A model generated the notes under the pieces. The model saw only the letters and a program-made list of their open reading frames with translations, searched no databases and was not told the DNA's origin. Both the position numbers and the translations under genes were made by a program. A stretch of 64,000 nucleotides of DNA from Dicaeum eximium (Eukaryota > Chordata > Aves > Passeriformes > Dicaeidae), in contig VWZP01006135.1 of assembly GCA_013396995.1 (NCBI GenBank), positions 424,747-488,746 of the forward strand, read 5' to 3'. Shown here one piece after another: positions 1-12,700 of the stretch. Each line of letters opens with the position of its first letter. Positions within the stretch are counted from its first letter, which is position 1.

Positions 1-1345
1 ACAGAGCACCAAGAAATCTTAAGGCAGGTGATGTGAGTGTTCCCATTAAGGCTAGACTAGTTTCAGCTGTTCAGGTGCTAAGCTAAGCTTTGTTCCACTT
101 CACAGTAACAAAGATGTTCTCATGCCATGTTATTTAAAGGCTGCTGGGGTATTAGACTGGAATGACAAATAGTGATGTATGTGCCTTCATTTTTCCATAG
201 CACCATCAAGAGAAAATGTGGAATAACGAGCAGGACACAAGGTATCTGATTCTTGTATGTATTGGGACTAAAGCTGATTAGCAAATGTGCAAATAAATTG
301 TTCCAAGCATGTATCCATGACAATTAATCAAAACTTGTGGGAAACATTGCAAGTAAGTTTGGAGGAAAACCAGGTAATTAATTAAGCTTCATTAGTATAA
401 ATTCTCTTGGTTGCTTTATGGATAGGCTGTTGTCACTGCACAGATCCAGATTATCAGATCACTTGCTATTCCCTCAGTTCTGAAATAGAAATCTGAACTA
501 ATCCCTTCTCACTAGGCAAAACTAAGAATCTTTGCCATGGCAGGGATGAACAGATATATATTCTGGGTCAAACCCTTAAGTCATTCCCTCAGCTTACATG
601 GACATCTACAATAAGCTCTTCTGGCTGCTGCAGTGGATTTTCTTTGTTATGGAGGGGACAAGAGGATTTGATTTTTTGTGTGCTTTGCTGTTTCAGAGCT
701 TTGAGCTGCAAAGCACAGGGTATGAAACTCAAGCACTCAATTGCAGGCTCAAACCAGAAAACTTGACTCTGCTTTTGGTGAAACATCTCTCTTCCCAGAG
801 GTGGGAACAGATTGCTTAACAAATGAAAGGTGTCTGTAAAATTTACGTTACTGATCTCTTGTGCCCCATAAATCTGTGAAGATTAGGTGAATCATAACAG
901 TGTAAAGGCTGTGTTTCACCACTCTTCTGCAGTGTGGCACACTGCAGGCAACAGCCCTGACCATGCACAGGCTGCTGGGAGGCTGACCATGGGCTGGGGG
1001 TGGGAACTCCTAAAGCTTAATCCTGTCCCTAAAGCTTAAACCGTTCCCCTTTCAGCTCAGTGGGGCTGCAAATCCTTGTCATTCTTATCTCAGCCCTGGG
1101 AGAATGGGGCTGGCTGAGCCAGGTGTTTCCCAAGCAGGCAGCTGAGGAGAAGGCACATGGACAGGGTGGTCCATGGGAGGGTGCTCCAGGCTGAGCTGGC
1201 TCTCCTCAAGGAAAGTGCGGCGGAAGCTCTTGCGTGTGTCATGTGTGGGCAAAGTCAGGCAATCACCTGGGCAGGGAACTCTCCCACATCCTCGTCAAGG
1301 GTTGAGGTGGAGCTCTTTTGTGGCTGGGTGGGGTTTTTTTTTTTT

Positions 1346-1346
1346 N
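1346..1346. other. Single ambiguous base after a poly-T run
   Basis: One N directly follows twelve T residues. This is the usual place for a base-calling failure, so the open frames crossing it should not be trusted. Confidence 0.95.
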
Positions 1347-2458
1347 GAGGAGGTGTTCTTTTATGTGCCAGGCAAGCAGCATTTTCCAGAGTTAAAAATG
1401 AGCTTCCCAATAAATGAGGAAGTGTGGGTGCTGCCAGCTGTGGAGGTTGTTGTTATGCAAGTGCCTCTGTGAGGAAATGTCCCTGTGTAAGGCTGAGTCA
1501 GTGCAGCAGAGAGTGTCACAGAGTAGGTCAGGATGGCCCATCACGTGTCTCAGATGAAAAGGTGTCACCTGCTTGCCTCTACAGGTGTGCTGGGACCTGG
1601 TGTGCCCGGCATGGGGACAGCTGGAACCCTCCTCTGTATCACATGGCAGCTCTTGCAAGAGCAGCAGCCCCATGGAGAGGCTCATGTGGGTGCAAGTGGG
1701 TCATAATTTGTTGACTGATAGTGTTGTCTTTTAGAGATTCCTTTAAGGTCATCAACCTGAGTTGGCCTGAGAGCATTGTTAGGCCCAGGACTCAGAGGCA
1801 GCAACTCACAGCATGGGGATGATTGGATTCAGCAGGAATGGCCTTGTGTCCTGGAGAACGACCATCCCTGGCCATCCCTACCTCCTTTAACAGATTCCCT
1901 ACTGCTTTACAGCTGATTATTTTCTTTTTATTTTAAGTGATGTAACTGTGCAGTCTCTCAATCCCAACACATAACTGGCTCAGGGTAGGAGCACAGAGTC
2001 CCCTGAGAGGGTGTTGTGTCACACAGCAGGAAGGTGTGCAGTGTTGGTGACGTGATGATTAATGCCATCACTGGAGTTAGTTATGTCTCCTAGTTTTGAG
2101 GAAGCATCCACAGACCTTCCAGCCCATCAGCTGCCATTGGTACTGATCCCAAGCTTCCCCTTTGTACCATTCTGACATGCCAGGTGAACAGCAGTCTCTG
2201 CGGAGGGGGAAATTGCTACTTTATAAAATATTTTGTATTTTCATTAGCTTTTCTTATTGGTTTGATGACTGAAAGTGGCTCCTGAAAAGTTCAAATGGGT
2301 GTAACAACTTCTCCTTATCAGGTCTGTGGGTCATCCATGCACTAGGCCCTATTTTGTCATGCATATGGTGGCTTTACATAAGTATTTTAAGAGACTGATC
2401 ATTCTGTAAGTTCTTTACTTTCCTGTCTTTCTGTCAAATTTTCTGAGTGAAGAAATGG

Positions 2459-2485
2459 AGAAGGTTTTCGTGTCCAAAACCTTCT
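2459..2485. repeat. Short inverted repeat (hairpin)
   Basis: Arms AGAAGGTTTT and AAAACCTTCT are perfect complements of 10 bp around a 7-nt loop. No run of T follows and no gene is near, so it is more likely a chance stem than a terminator or a microRNA precursor. Confidence 0.5.
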
Positions 2486-2712
2486 TCAGCAAGAAAAAAC
2501 CCAAAGGCAAAGTATAGGCCTGATGCTACCATTGAATTTCTGTGAGCTCTGGACGTGTTGTAGATGAGAAGCTGAATCCCTCTTACTGCTGCTCATTCCT
2601 CTGGTGTCATTAAACTGGATGGGCCAGCCTTACTACAGGGTAGAAATAACCATTTAATGAAGTGGTTCCTTTTTATCCAATGTGGAAGAAGGTTTACTGC
2701 TTAGTAACAAAG

Positions 2713-2859
2713 CATAGAATCATGGAATGGCTTGGGATGGAAGAGACCTTAAAGCCCATCCAGCCACCCCCTGCCATGGGCAGGGGCACCTTCCACTGTC
2801 TCAGGTTGCTCCAAGCCCCGTCCAACCCGGCCTTGAACACTTCCAGGGATCCAGGGGCA
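2713..2859 (-). mobile_element. CR1 LINE fragment, 3' end
   Basis: Reading on the plus strand, CATAGAATCATGG followed by a GGAAGAGACCTTAAAG-like core, CCCCTGCCATGGGCAGG and GTTGCTCCAAGCCCC is the reverse complement of the avian CR1 3' end. The element is therefore on the minus strand with its 3' terminus at the left. It is truncated at its 5' side (right), as usual for CR1. The coding part is absent. Confidence 0.95.
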
Positions 2860-4780
2860 TAATTTTATGCCTTTGGCCTTCACAGAGATGTCCCTGTTTA
2901 CCCAAAATTACAATTTTACTATTTTATCTTGCTCTTATCTTCTGCGATAGCTCAGGAAGAAAGCACTGCAGCTGTGTACTTGTTATGAAGCCTTATTTAA
3001 TCCTTGTAAAAGATTGCAGCTGTAAATACAAAAATAATGTCTTGTAATTGTGAGTTATAGTTACAGAAGAGAAGGAAATTAAAAGAAAAATATCCCTAAA
3101 CAAGCTGTAAAAGGCAAGATGCATTCTGCAAATGACAAAGCCAATAAATAAAATTTGCTTTCCAATATAAGAGTTTTTGCTGCTAGTCCAGTAAGTAAAA
3201 AAGTAATATTTTTCTTAAAGTATAAACATGTTCTAGGCACAAATTGCTGCTTTCCATCTGTGCAAATCCAGCTGAAAATGCTGTTTGTGGCTGGGTTTAG
3301 ATCAACAGGTCAGCAGCAGGCTGCGAGTCCCCAGTGGTCAGTGGGATATTGCTGGGGAACTGGGAAGTGTGATGTTTTGGGGACCCTTGAGGGGGAGAGT
3401 GAAAGCTGGAGGGTGTTTGGCAGTGAGATGTGGTTGCACATCTCTGTGTCGAGCTCCATGCGGGTGGGTGCTCAGCCAGGATGTGCTCTGAGTGTTCCCT
3501 TGGCTCTTGGGAAGAGTGTTTGAACTTGAGCAGCACTTCCCTCTCCCAAGGGCTAATTTGATTCTTGCTTCTCTGCCCCTTTTCCCTAGTTCCCAGTTGC
3601 AAGATTCCCTCCCTGATTGCTCCTGTCCTCTCTCTCAAATGGCAAGTAATAGTCACAGACGTACCTGGCACATGGGCAGCTTCTGAAACAAGCAAGACAA
3701 GAGAAGGAGCAGGGATGGATTTAAATGTTCAGGTTCCTGAAATTTGGGAGAATTGGGTAAAATAACGTGGAACTGGAGAAGGCATCATTCCCCCTGCCTG
3801 GGCAGTGGAATGGAGCCAGTCCCCCTTTCTTCATGTACCCTTGGGAGGGTCAGCATCCTCCTGTGCCTGCAGCAGGGACAGATTTCCAAGAATCCTTCCT
3901 CATGGATGCACTGAGGTTGGCAGGAGGCATTAGCAGCATTATGTAATCAAGATCAGTGCTGAGTTTGGAGTTCCAGGCCTTTGCTCAAGGCCCTACAGCA
4001 CCTTCCATGATGTGCTCCTGGGCCCTGTGCCAGGGAGCAGCAAGCGTGGAGCTCCTGCAGCTCCCCTTGCATCACGGGCAGTCAGATCCCTTACAGGAAA
4101 GTGGCTAAAGACAGGCTTAAGAGCCAACCTGCTTTGACTGCTTGTGTCATCCCAAGGTGCAAAGACAGGCTGATTGTGTGGCAAAATGGAAAACATCCTG
4201 GGCTGACCTCAAGGAAAAAGTGTGGTGTGTCATGGAGTGATCAGGTCACCGTGGCTGGGAAAAAACATAATTTCAAAACACTGGGCGAGGACTTCATTTG
4301 CTAGAGAAGAGGTCATGTGATGGGAATAAAACATAAAGCAGGCTGGGCTGATGCAGGGAGCACGTCATTGGGACTGATGAGAGGGTTATGGGATTGGATT
4401 ATTCCCTCTATCCGCTTTGGCAGAGTTATTCTGTTCTTTATTTGTGAGGTCGAAACATTTTAAATAGATGAGTCCAATGTTTCATTTATCCTTAAGGCTT
4501 TGCCAATTAGGAAATGCTTTATGTGACTACCCCTGTCTTCTATGTTGGCTTGCAAGAGCATAGGATTAAATAAATATCCCTTTCTCTTCCTCTTTATTTT
4601 AGTCTTTCAGAATTTGGCCTATAATTATGCACCAGGAATTATTCATCTTTTCTGGATTGCACATTTATTTCTGGATATCACTCCGAAACAGGAAATTAGC
4701 TCAATGCCTTCACAGCAATCAGTGACAGGACAAGAAGTAATAGTTTCAAATTGCCAGACAATAGCTTTAGATAAAATACT
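2860..4780. other. Single-copy non-coding stretch
   Basis: Nothing recognisable. Open frames reach 132 codons (minus strand, 3297-3695) without any domain, repeat or splice context, and overlapping frames of similar length occur on the other strand. Confidence 0.6.
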
Positions 4781-5005
4781 GGGGAGAAATTCTTCCCTGT
4801 GAGAGTGGGCAGGCCCTGGCACAGGGTGCCCAGAGAAGCTGGGGCTGCCCCTGAATCCCTAGCAGTGTCCAAGGCCAGGTGGAACAGGGCTTGGAGCAAC
4901 CTGGGCTAGTGGAAGGTGTCCCTGCCCATGGCAGGGGTGGCACTGGATGGGCTTTAAGGTCCCTTCCATCCCAAGCCATTCCATGATTTTATGGTTCTGT
5001 GATTC
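4781..5005 (+). mobile_element. CR1 LINE fragment, 3' end
   Basis: The segment runs from GGGGAGAAATTCTTCC through CCCAGAGAAGCT and GGAGCAACCTGGG to a terminal ATTCCATGATTTTATGG-type tail, which is the sense strand of the CR1 3' end. The last 30 bp hold the decayed short repeat that ends CR1. It is truncated on the left. Confidence 0.95.
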
Positions 5006-6741
5006 ACTTCTACCAGAGTACCACAGTTTTGTCTGGAAAGCTAGAATGCAGGTATTTTAAAGAGGACTTGTTTTATTTTTTGAGGAAAAATTACAGTTGT
5101 CATTTTTATGGCAATAGTATTAGTATTGCCAGTAGTTGCCATGTCAGATTTCATTTAGCATTAACAAAAAAAATTTATTTGGAAAAGCTTAATTTTGTAT
5201 ATGGAGTGGTGAATATCTTTTGAAACTTGGGATTCAAATTTTGGGGCATGTTACATATTTGTTGGAGCAGCTCCATCATTGTTACTATTGTGATGAATTA
5301 ATCCTTTTCTAAAAATTTTTCTGCCAGGAAACCTATTATTGATTTATCCTCTTTTAAAACAAACTTGGCTCTATCAAGCAGGGTGGAAGAGAAGGGTGGG
5401 ATGATACTGAGAAAATGTCTATTTGAAGCAAGAGGGAGCAGACAACGTTTTCAAATGCAGATTATTTAAGGGCACGAACCTCAATCCATGTTTAACCTCA
5501 ATGCCTGGCCTGATTTGTCAGATGGATTGGACAGTCTGGGCAGAGTTTTCAGTTGATTTTTCAGTGTGTGTTTCTTTCTGAGCTCCATGTTCATGTTTGC
5601 TGAAGTTGACACATCCTTCAGAGCCTTGGTTGGAGTTGATTGCTGTATTTAGCAAAGTCATGATGGATGGCAGAAGCCCAGGGGAGAGATTGTGCATATT
5701 TTTTTCCCCAAGCTGAACAGACGTTTGCAGTGTGTATAACCCCTGTAATTTGTCAAAAATCTCTTGTGTCGGGGCTGTAACTCTGGCACCGACTGGAGGC
5801 AGGTGCTTGGAGAGGTTGATGGTTGGTGTTTTATGGAAAAAGGAAGGAACTTGAGATTAATTAATGGTCTAGAAGTACTTACTGTGAGGACTTTGAGCAA
5901 CTGTTTCTGCTCCTTTCCATCAAAAATTAAAGATGCCTGTGGGGCAGGGCTGAGAGGAATCAACACTTGTGAAGATGGAAGAGCATCTACTGTCTCTTTT
6001 GGGATGGGTTTGACCAATGCCTCCTAAGGCTCTGGACATGTAAAAAATTGCCCATAATAAACAGCTAATAATATAGTTTTGGAATTATAACATTTCTTTC
6101 TGGTGTTTTTTTCCCTGGCCTTTTTTTTTTTTCTCCTTAGCTGGTTGATGTTCTTTTCAAATTTATATTTGTAACTATAAATCTGTAGGAATATTTGCTT
6201 TTACTTTTTTCCATATCTACACTTTGTTACCATCATTTGGAAAAAGCAGGTTTGACTTAGCCAACAGGCTTCCTCTAAAGCAAGGTCTAAACAGTCATTA
6301 TCTCAAACTTGAGAGCTAAGCAATTCAAAAAGATGAAATTCTTCACAACATCTTTCATATTGATGTGGTTTTTTTTATTCCTGGCTTTCTCTGAGCGTTA
6401 ACAGCCATCCTCTGTGAGATGTGTGAGGATCTCGTTTGCTGCTTTCCCATCATTAAGAATTTAGATTATCTTGTAATTCTGACCCTCTCTCACTGAATTA
6501 GTGCCTTTCTCTGGAGCTGGGCCTCCTCGTTCCAGATGAAGTCCCTGTGTGAAGGGAGAAGAGTGAAGCATCTACTGCTTTGGCCACTGGGCAAATACCC
6601 TTGACCAGGGATATTTATTGACTTTGTGGCAGTTGAATTAGATTTACACATCTTGTGGTGCTGATTTGGGTGTAAAGTAAGTCACAGCAGAGCAAGACCT
6701 TGCTATGGCAGGGAAAGGGACAGGTGACCTTGGGTAGTCAG
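5006..6741. other. Single-copy non-coding stretch, AT-rich
   Basis: No gene or repeat family recognised. It contains T runs near 6120-6132 and 6369-6376 and open frames up to 119 codons in the minus strand at 5658-6017, none with visible protein character. Confidence 0.6.
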
Positions 6742-6892
6742 GCAGTGGTGGAGTCCCCATTTCTGCAGGGATTCAACAGTGGCTGCCCCTGCATGTGGCC
6801 CTTGGGGACATGATTTGGCCTTGGCAATGCTGGGTAAATTGGTTGGATTCAATGATCTTGAAGATCTTTCCCAACCTAAATTCTGTGGTTCA
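6742..6892 (+). mobile_element. Old CR1 LINE fragment, 3' end
   Basis: GTGGTGGAGTCCCCAT, GGTTGGATTCAATGATCTT and CTTTCCCAACCTAAATTC are in the order and spacing of the CR1 3' end, of a subtype different from the copies at 2.7 and 4.8 kb (TGATGATCT-type rather than the TTTAAGGTCCC type). Divergence is visibly higher, so this is probably an older insertion. Confidence 0.8.
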
Positions 6893-7582
6893 GCTTGTGC
6901 TCTCAAGACTTTGTGTTTTCCAGCCTGCTGCCTTGGAACTCTTCCTGTAGGACTGGCAGAGCCAAGCAGTAGTGCTTGCTTGTGATTGCCAGGTGCTTCC
7001 TCTTCCTCCATTCCCTTTTTTATTCTTCTGCTAAAGTGTCCTGAGTGCATCTCTGCATCTTAGAACATCTGACAGATTAATTTTCTCATTTCTCTTAAGT
7101 GGGAAGATCCAGAAGTAAAAGTGGTCTATCTGTATTTGTCAAAGGCAGCAGAAATGCTGCAAGGAGGACACTGCCAGTCTGGAGTTGGGTTCAGTATATC
7201 CAAAAGAGAAGAAAAAAATTCCTCTGTTGAACTGTAAAGCTGTGGTCAGCTGGATGTGGTTGTGCTTTTGGTTTTGGTTTGGTCTTTTCTTTTACTTGAT
7301 CATTTACCAAAAAATGGAGTTACCATGAAATCAATTAAATTATGGATGCCCAGGTCCTTCTCCAACCAGCTGCTCATTTGCTTGTAATACCAGAAATAAC
7401 ATTGTCTCCACTGAATGATCCTGACATCCCTGTGGCAACTATGATTGCATGGAGTCAGTGATATTAGGAATGTATTCCTCTTATTACCTTTATTAATCAG
7501 AAGATGAAAGCCAAAGCAGACAGGATTGTGTGGCCACTGAAAGCCCTGGAGTGTTTACATCAGGCCTGTAACTTCCTTATAT
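6893..7582. other. Single-copy non-coding stretch
   Basis: Nothing recognised. No open frame of note. Confidence 0.6.
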
Positions 7583-7772
7583 CCCAGAATCACATCCTGG
7601 CTGGGGCTGGAGATCATCCAGTCCAGCCCCCCCTACTAGAGCAGATGGATCTTATCCAGTTGGGTTTGAATGTCTCCTGAGGAGGGGACTGCACAGCCTC
7701 TCTGGGCAGCCTGTTTCAGTGCTCAGTCACCCTCACAGAAATGTTTATCCCTTTCCTGCACAGAGCTTTCAT
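7583..7772 (-). mobile_element. CR1 LINE fragment, 3' end
   Basis: CCCAGAATCACATCCTGG, GGAGATCATCCAGTCCAG, TTTGAATGTCTCC and CTCTGGGCAGCCTGTTTCAG follow the reverse complement of another CR1 subtype, in which the 3' end reads GACCTCCAGAGGTCCC. It is truncated at its 5' side near 7770. Confidence 0.9.
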
Positions 7773-9632
7773 ACCATTCATGTCATTCCAGAGGCTTCAT
7801 GGTTTCCTTTGGATCCTATGATTGACTTGTGACTATAAATGGTGAGCTTTCATCAGCTAATTTGTAAATATCTTTGCATGTGGCTTGTAAAACTGCACAA
7901 AATTAGAATTACTATGCTTCCTTTTCAGACCCAAGCGAGGCAAACTGGGGTTGCAGTTATGCAGCAGCTGAGGCATGTACATGCATTTCTCTGAGCATGT
8001 AAATAACTGTCATGATTTTAAGCACAGGCTGATGGCTTAAAACACATGTTCCCTCTCCTGCTCCAAAACACAGCTCAGATAAACAGCAGAGCAGATCCTT
8101 TCCCAGGGACTTGCTTTTATTTATGTAGAAACTGGAGCACAAATGCTGGGCCAGTTTGTCTGTGCACACTTTGTTGTTTCTAAGACTTCTTCACAGGGAC
8201 TGCCACGGCTCTATGCAAAAATGAATTCCAAATATTTTACCCTTCTCTGTGCTCAGGCTATAGTTGTGTCACCTCCTGAGAAGCCATCTGACAGTGTTCT
8301 TCAAGGCTTCTGACATTCACTGAGTACAAGAGCATCAGCAGCAAAGCATGTTGTAACAAGCAGGAGGAGAGACTAGGAGCTTGTTGCAGAGGAGAAGGAA
8401 AAGGGAAAAAAGAGGAAACAAAATGATCTGGTAGGAAAAGACCTTGCTGTAAATCCCTCTGATTCATTTCATCCACTTCATGTGTACATAGCAGCACCCC
8501 AATGCCAATTTACCCCTCCCAGGGATGGGATTTGGAGCTGAGCCCAGGGGCAGTGTTCTGATTGCCCTCGTGCTGGGAACACGCTCCTGCCAACTCAAGG
8601 AATGACAGGATCACTGATATTGTGGCTCCAGGAGAGGGCAAAGTGCCCCAATTCCTTGGATTCCTGGGACAACCTTGAGGGTGAATGGAAAATATGCTCA
8701 ACATAGGTGCCTGAGCATGATGTTCCTGGATTTAGTTACCTTCTGCAGCAACCCAGAGCAGCCCCAGCTGTGCTGCTCCTGGGGCTGACATGATAAGATA
8801 AGCCAGGTCCTGACCCCTTCTCTTGGCAGCAGGTGGCCATGGGATCACAGGAGTCAGGACAAGAGACACTGGAGGTGTTCTGATGGTGGGTTTTCTCCTC
8901 TCTGCACATTTGTTTGTGGAGCAGGGTGTGATGTTTGGTTAAGCCCAAGCCTGACTCCAGCTGTGAAGGCTGTGACAGATGTGGGAAGTGGATGGAGGTG
9001 CAGGCCTAGCAGTGTGCTGTGCCTGGGAAAGGAGAGGAATTCCATGAGCATTAGAAGTAATGAAATCTGATTTTTTTTCCTAGGATTCATTGTCTAATGA
9101 TTTTGGCACCTAAAAGCTTTTTGCTGTGGCTTCAGCACTAAGTGGGGCTCTATTTGTGGATTCTCCAGTGCTGAAGAATAAGAAGCGAATACAAGTGAGA
9201 GAATTCCCTCTCCCTTTGGGAGAATCAGGCTCAGATACAAACCCAGAGAGTATCATACGTCAGAGAAAAACCATGCTATTTCAGATTGCCATGATGTCAG
9301 AGATTTGGGTTTACTTGCTAAGTGACTGTTGCAGCATTAGCTGTCCCAATGGAACAGCTCAAATATGAATCAGTTTGTAAGAGCCTCATTTATTGATGTG
9401 TTCCAACAAGGTCTTTAAAAAAATAAAATCACAATTCATTTAACTATTTAACAGCACCAGATTAGGCTACATGGCAGCAAATCTGTGTTAATCCCTTTAC
9501 TTTAAACATTGTAGGAGAGTCTTGGATGATGCTTCAGTATTCATACTGAACAGAAGGGTATAATCAAATTTTAAAGTCTTAGAATGATTGTTACTCTGCT
9601 TTAAATAAACAGCACTTTCTAAAATTAATTGA
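7773..9632. other. Single-copy non-coding stretch
   Basis: No gene or transposon recognised. Minus-strand frames of 60-79 codons tile this stretch but carry no protein signature. Confidence 0.6.
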
Positions 9633-9735
9633 TTCATGGAATCATAGAATGGCTTGGGTTGGAATGGATGTTGAAGGTAATTTTGTTCTAGCCCCCTGGC
9701 ATGGGTAGGAACACCTTCCACTGGTCCCTTAAGGC
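9633..9735 (-). mobile_element. CR1 LINE fragment, 3' end
   Basis: TCATGGAATCATAGAATGG, GGGTTGGAATGG and GGTAGGAACACCTTCCACTGG match the reverse complement of the CR1 3' end. The central part is diverged and the homology fades after 9735. Confidence 0.9.
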
Positions 9736-12700
9736 AGATGTGGATAAACACATTCTGGTGTGAGGTTTGCCATGGGCTGTGGGTTACTGACATTGCTGAG
9801 ACAATTGGTTTCAGTGACATGAAGCCCTTTCTGGATGAGCTACAGACCTTGACTCATCTTGAGAGGATGCAGGCATGGATAATTGGGACCATAATTTGCT
9901 CTTCTTGGCAGAGGTGGTCCCTGGAAGCGAAGCACTGGAGGTGGCTGTGGTGTGGGTGCTGAGGAAGCCCCTAGGGTCTGAAGGCACTATGTTTAGATCT
10001 CAGACCGTCCATGTCTGTCTTGTTTCCTCCTCTGGCAGAGCCTGACTTCTCCTAGTCCTTTCTGAGCACTTACTTCATCCTGTTTGGCTTAAGGCTTAGC
10101 CTAGTTATTTTTAGCTAGGCCGTATTTCCAAATGTGCATCTTATCCGTGACCAAATGTGGAGTGTCACAAAATAAACCTGGGCACATCCAGTGTGGAAGG
10201 GGACAAAGGTGAGCAGCTGGCAGGTGCTGCTGCCTGGGATCTCAGGACAGAATTGAGGCCTCCCCACGACTGGTTGTGCGTGACATTGAATGTTCACAGC
10301 ACCCACCTCTGAACCGGTGGCCAACAGTGACCATGGACCTGGATTTAATTTGGAGTTGCCAGGGAAGGTGGTTCATCATTGTGTGCTTGCAGAGAGGTGA
10401 GGTCCAAGGGTTTGTCTCATAACTTCCTCTAAAACACTCTGCATTTGCTTTAAGGCCTTTCTTACGGGATCGCTGTGCTGTCACTGCTTTAAGCCTGGAC
10501 AGTGTCCCTGCTCCCAGGAGGAATGGGAATGAATCCTTGGCTTCTCCTGGAGGAACCTTTTTTCAAGGATTCCAGCAATTCAGAAGGATGGGAATCAGCA
10601 CCCCAGTTGTTTTATTGGTGCTTTGTGCCAGAATGCCAAGCCTTTATTATAACATGTTTTCATCTGAAATTATGATAAAGTCTTTAATTCCATGCAAAGC
10701 AACTCTGTAAAGTACTGCACAAATGGAATAATTCAAGAATATTTTAATTATGTCACATTATGAATGATTTACACTGCTAAAATGGCAAGGATATGCAAAT
10801 AGAAACAAATGTCATTTCCAGCTGCCATTTGAATGCATTCCTTTAATGTTTTCAAAACAAAGAGATTGCTTTTGTGGAAGATCAGCTCTGTCTGCAGGAA
10901 TCACTGCTCCTGCCATCCCTTCCCCTGATAGAATGCAGCAAGAGAAACTATATGGTATTTGCTCACTGCAATTTCCTGCATTTTTCTTATTTGTCTGATC
11001 TCTGGCTGATAGATTGGAGAGGCTTCTGGGTCATCAAAAAAGAGTTCCTTGTTTTGGTAGGCAAATATATGGAGCTATTTTTCAGGCTCATCATTATTTC
11101 TCTGAGTGTTGTTGTCTTCATTTTCCATGTCTGTCCATAACAAAAATGCCAATGAAAAATTGAAATGTTTAATTTTAGCTTAAATAAGAAAAATTACACG
11201 AGGTGACATAAATTCACCAAGCCTTTCACTTGAAGTTGGAAGGGGTGGGGTTTTCTGTTTTGGTTTGGTTTTTGTTCTTTCACTCAGGAAGTGCAAATCC
11301 CATAATTTTGGCCAACTCTGCTCATACCTGGTGCAGGTGGGGTTGCAGGTGCCTTGTGGGGTTGTTAATCTGGTGTCATATCATTGGCTATGTGAAAGAA
11401 CACAATAGGTCTAAAAGATGAGATGGGATGGGAAGCTAAGGATGATGTGGATTTTTCCTAAGTTCTTGCAGTTCTACATTTAAGATTCTTCTGAAGTTGC
11501 AGAGCTGGTGCTGAGTGAGAGTCACAACCTCCCAGAGCTCCAGGCAGTTACCCCACTGAGCTGCCTAATCCTGGACTCCAGTGCAGTATTTATGGAGAAT
11601 TATTTCTCCACCAATTGCATTGGTCAGGCTCTGGTTTTTGCTTTGGAGGGCTGGAAGGGGGCAGGAAATGCCCTTTGGTGCAGTGATTCACCCAGGAAAA
11701 ACCTTTGCAGTTGAGCTGAGGGTATGACCAGATGACACCATGAGTACTTTGAAGGTGTGAAGTACCTGTAGGGTTTTTGAACTTTGTAAATGAGGAATAT
11801 GGGAACTGTGTGATGGCTTTGAGACCCACTGCTGCTAGAGAGGAATTCCCCTTATCACTGGAAACCAGCAGTTGAACATCCTGGGGTATAGTAATTATCT
11901 TTAACTCTGTTATTTGCTCTCAAGCTGTATTATTTTGGTGATTATCTGTCATGCCCTAATGCATTTCCCCATCTTTTAGCTGTGCTGTAATTGTAATTGC
12001 TAGGATTAGATATTAATATTTATAACAAAGATCAGCTTAAAATCCCACTCTGAAACAGGATGAAGCACTTCCATATAATTTTAGCAATCTGGTACAGATC
12101 AGCTGCAGAATAATGGGTTAGGTTGAAATTATTCCCTCTTGTCAAAAAGATGTCAAATACTTGCAGGAAACCTGTGAAGCCATTGATTGTGCAGATGATA
12201 CTGATTGTGTAAGGGGGTAGAAGCAAGAATCCAAGGTGTAATTTTGCCCCAAGGTTTCTTGACCACTCAGACCTGTCCTATTAAAAACATGATCATCTTC
12301 TGGGGATCTCAGCTGTCCAAAGCAAACTCTCAGAGCCAAAAAAATGGGGGGTTTCTCAATATTTTTATGTAATGTATCCTTTATACCTTTAGTTACATAC
12401 CTGTCACCTGCCTAAAACTAGTGCTGTCACAGCAGCTACAGAGGCAATTGTCTAGGATACATTTGGGTTATTATTCTTTCACACCAATATTTGTGCTCAC
12501 CAAAACATTCTTTTGCAAGAAAACAATTCTTGCAAAGCCAAGCTGAGATAAGATACCTGGATAAGAAGGATTTATTCTAAAGTTAGTATTTAGAGATCCT
12601 TGGAAGCTCCAAAATAAGCCCAGACATGAACATTTTCTGGAGATTTTCCCAGAGATTTGAGACCTTCACTCACCCTTCCCCAGAGCACACAACTCCATCC

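Larger units (their letters stand above)
1..2712. other. Single-copy non-coding stretch
   Basis: I see no gene and no recognisable transposon here. Open frames stay below about 100 codons, and the longest crosses a homopolymer. A T run at 1334-1345 ends in a single unresolved base at 1346. A short hairpin lies at 2459-2485. The stretch from 1000 to 1700 is richer in G and C than its flanks but shows no splice-bounded exon I can defend. Confidence 0.6.
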
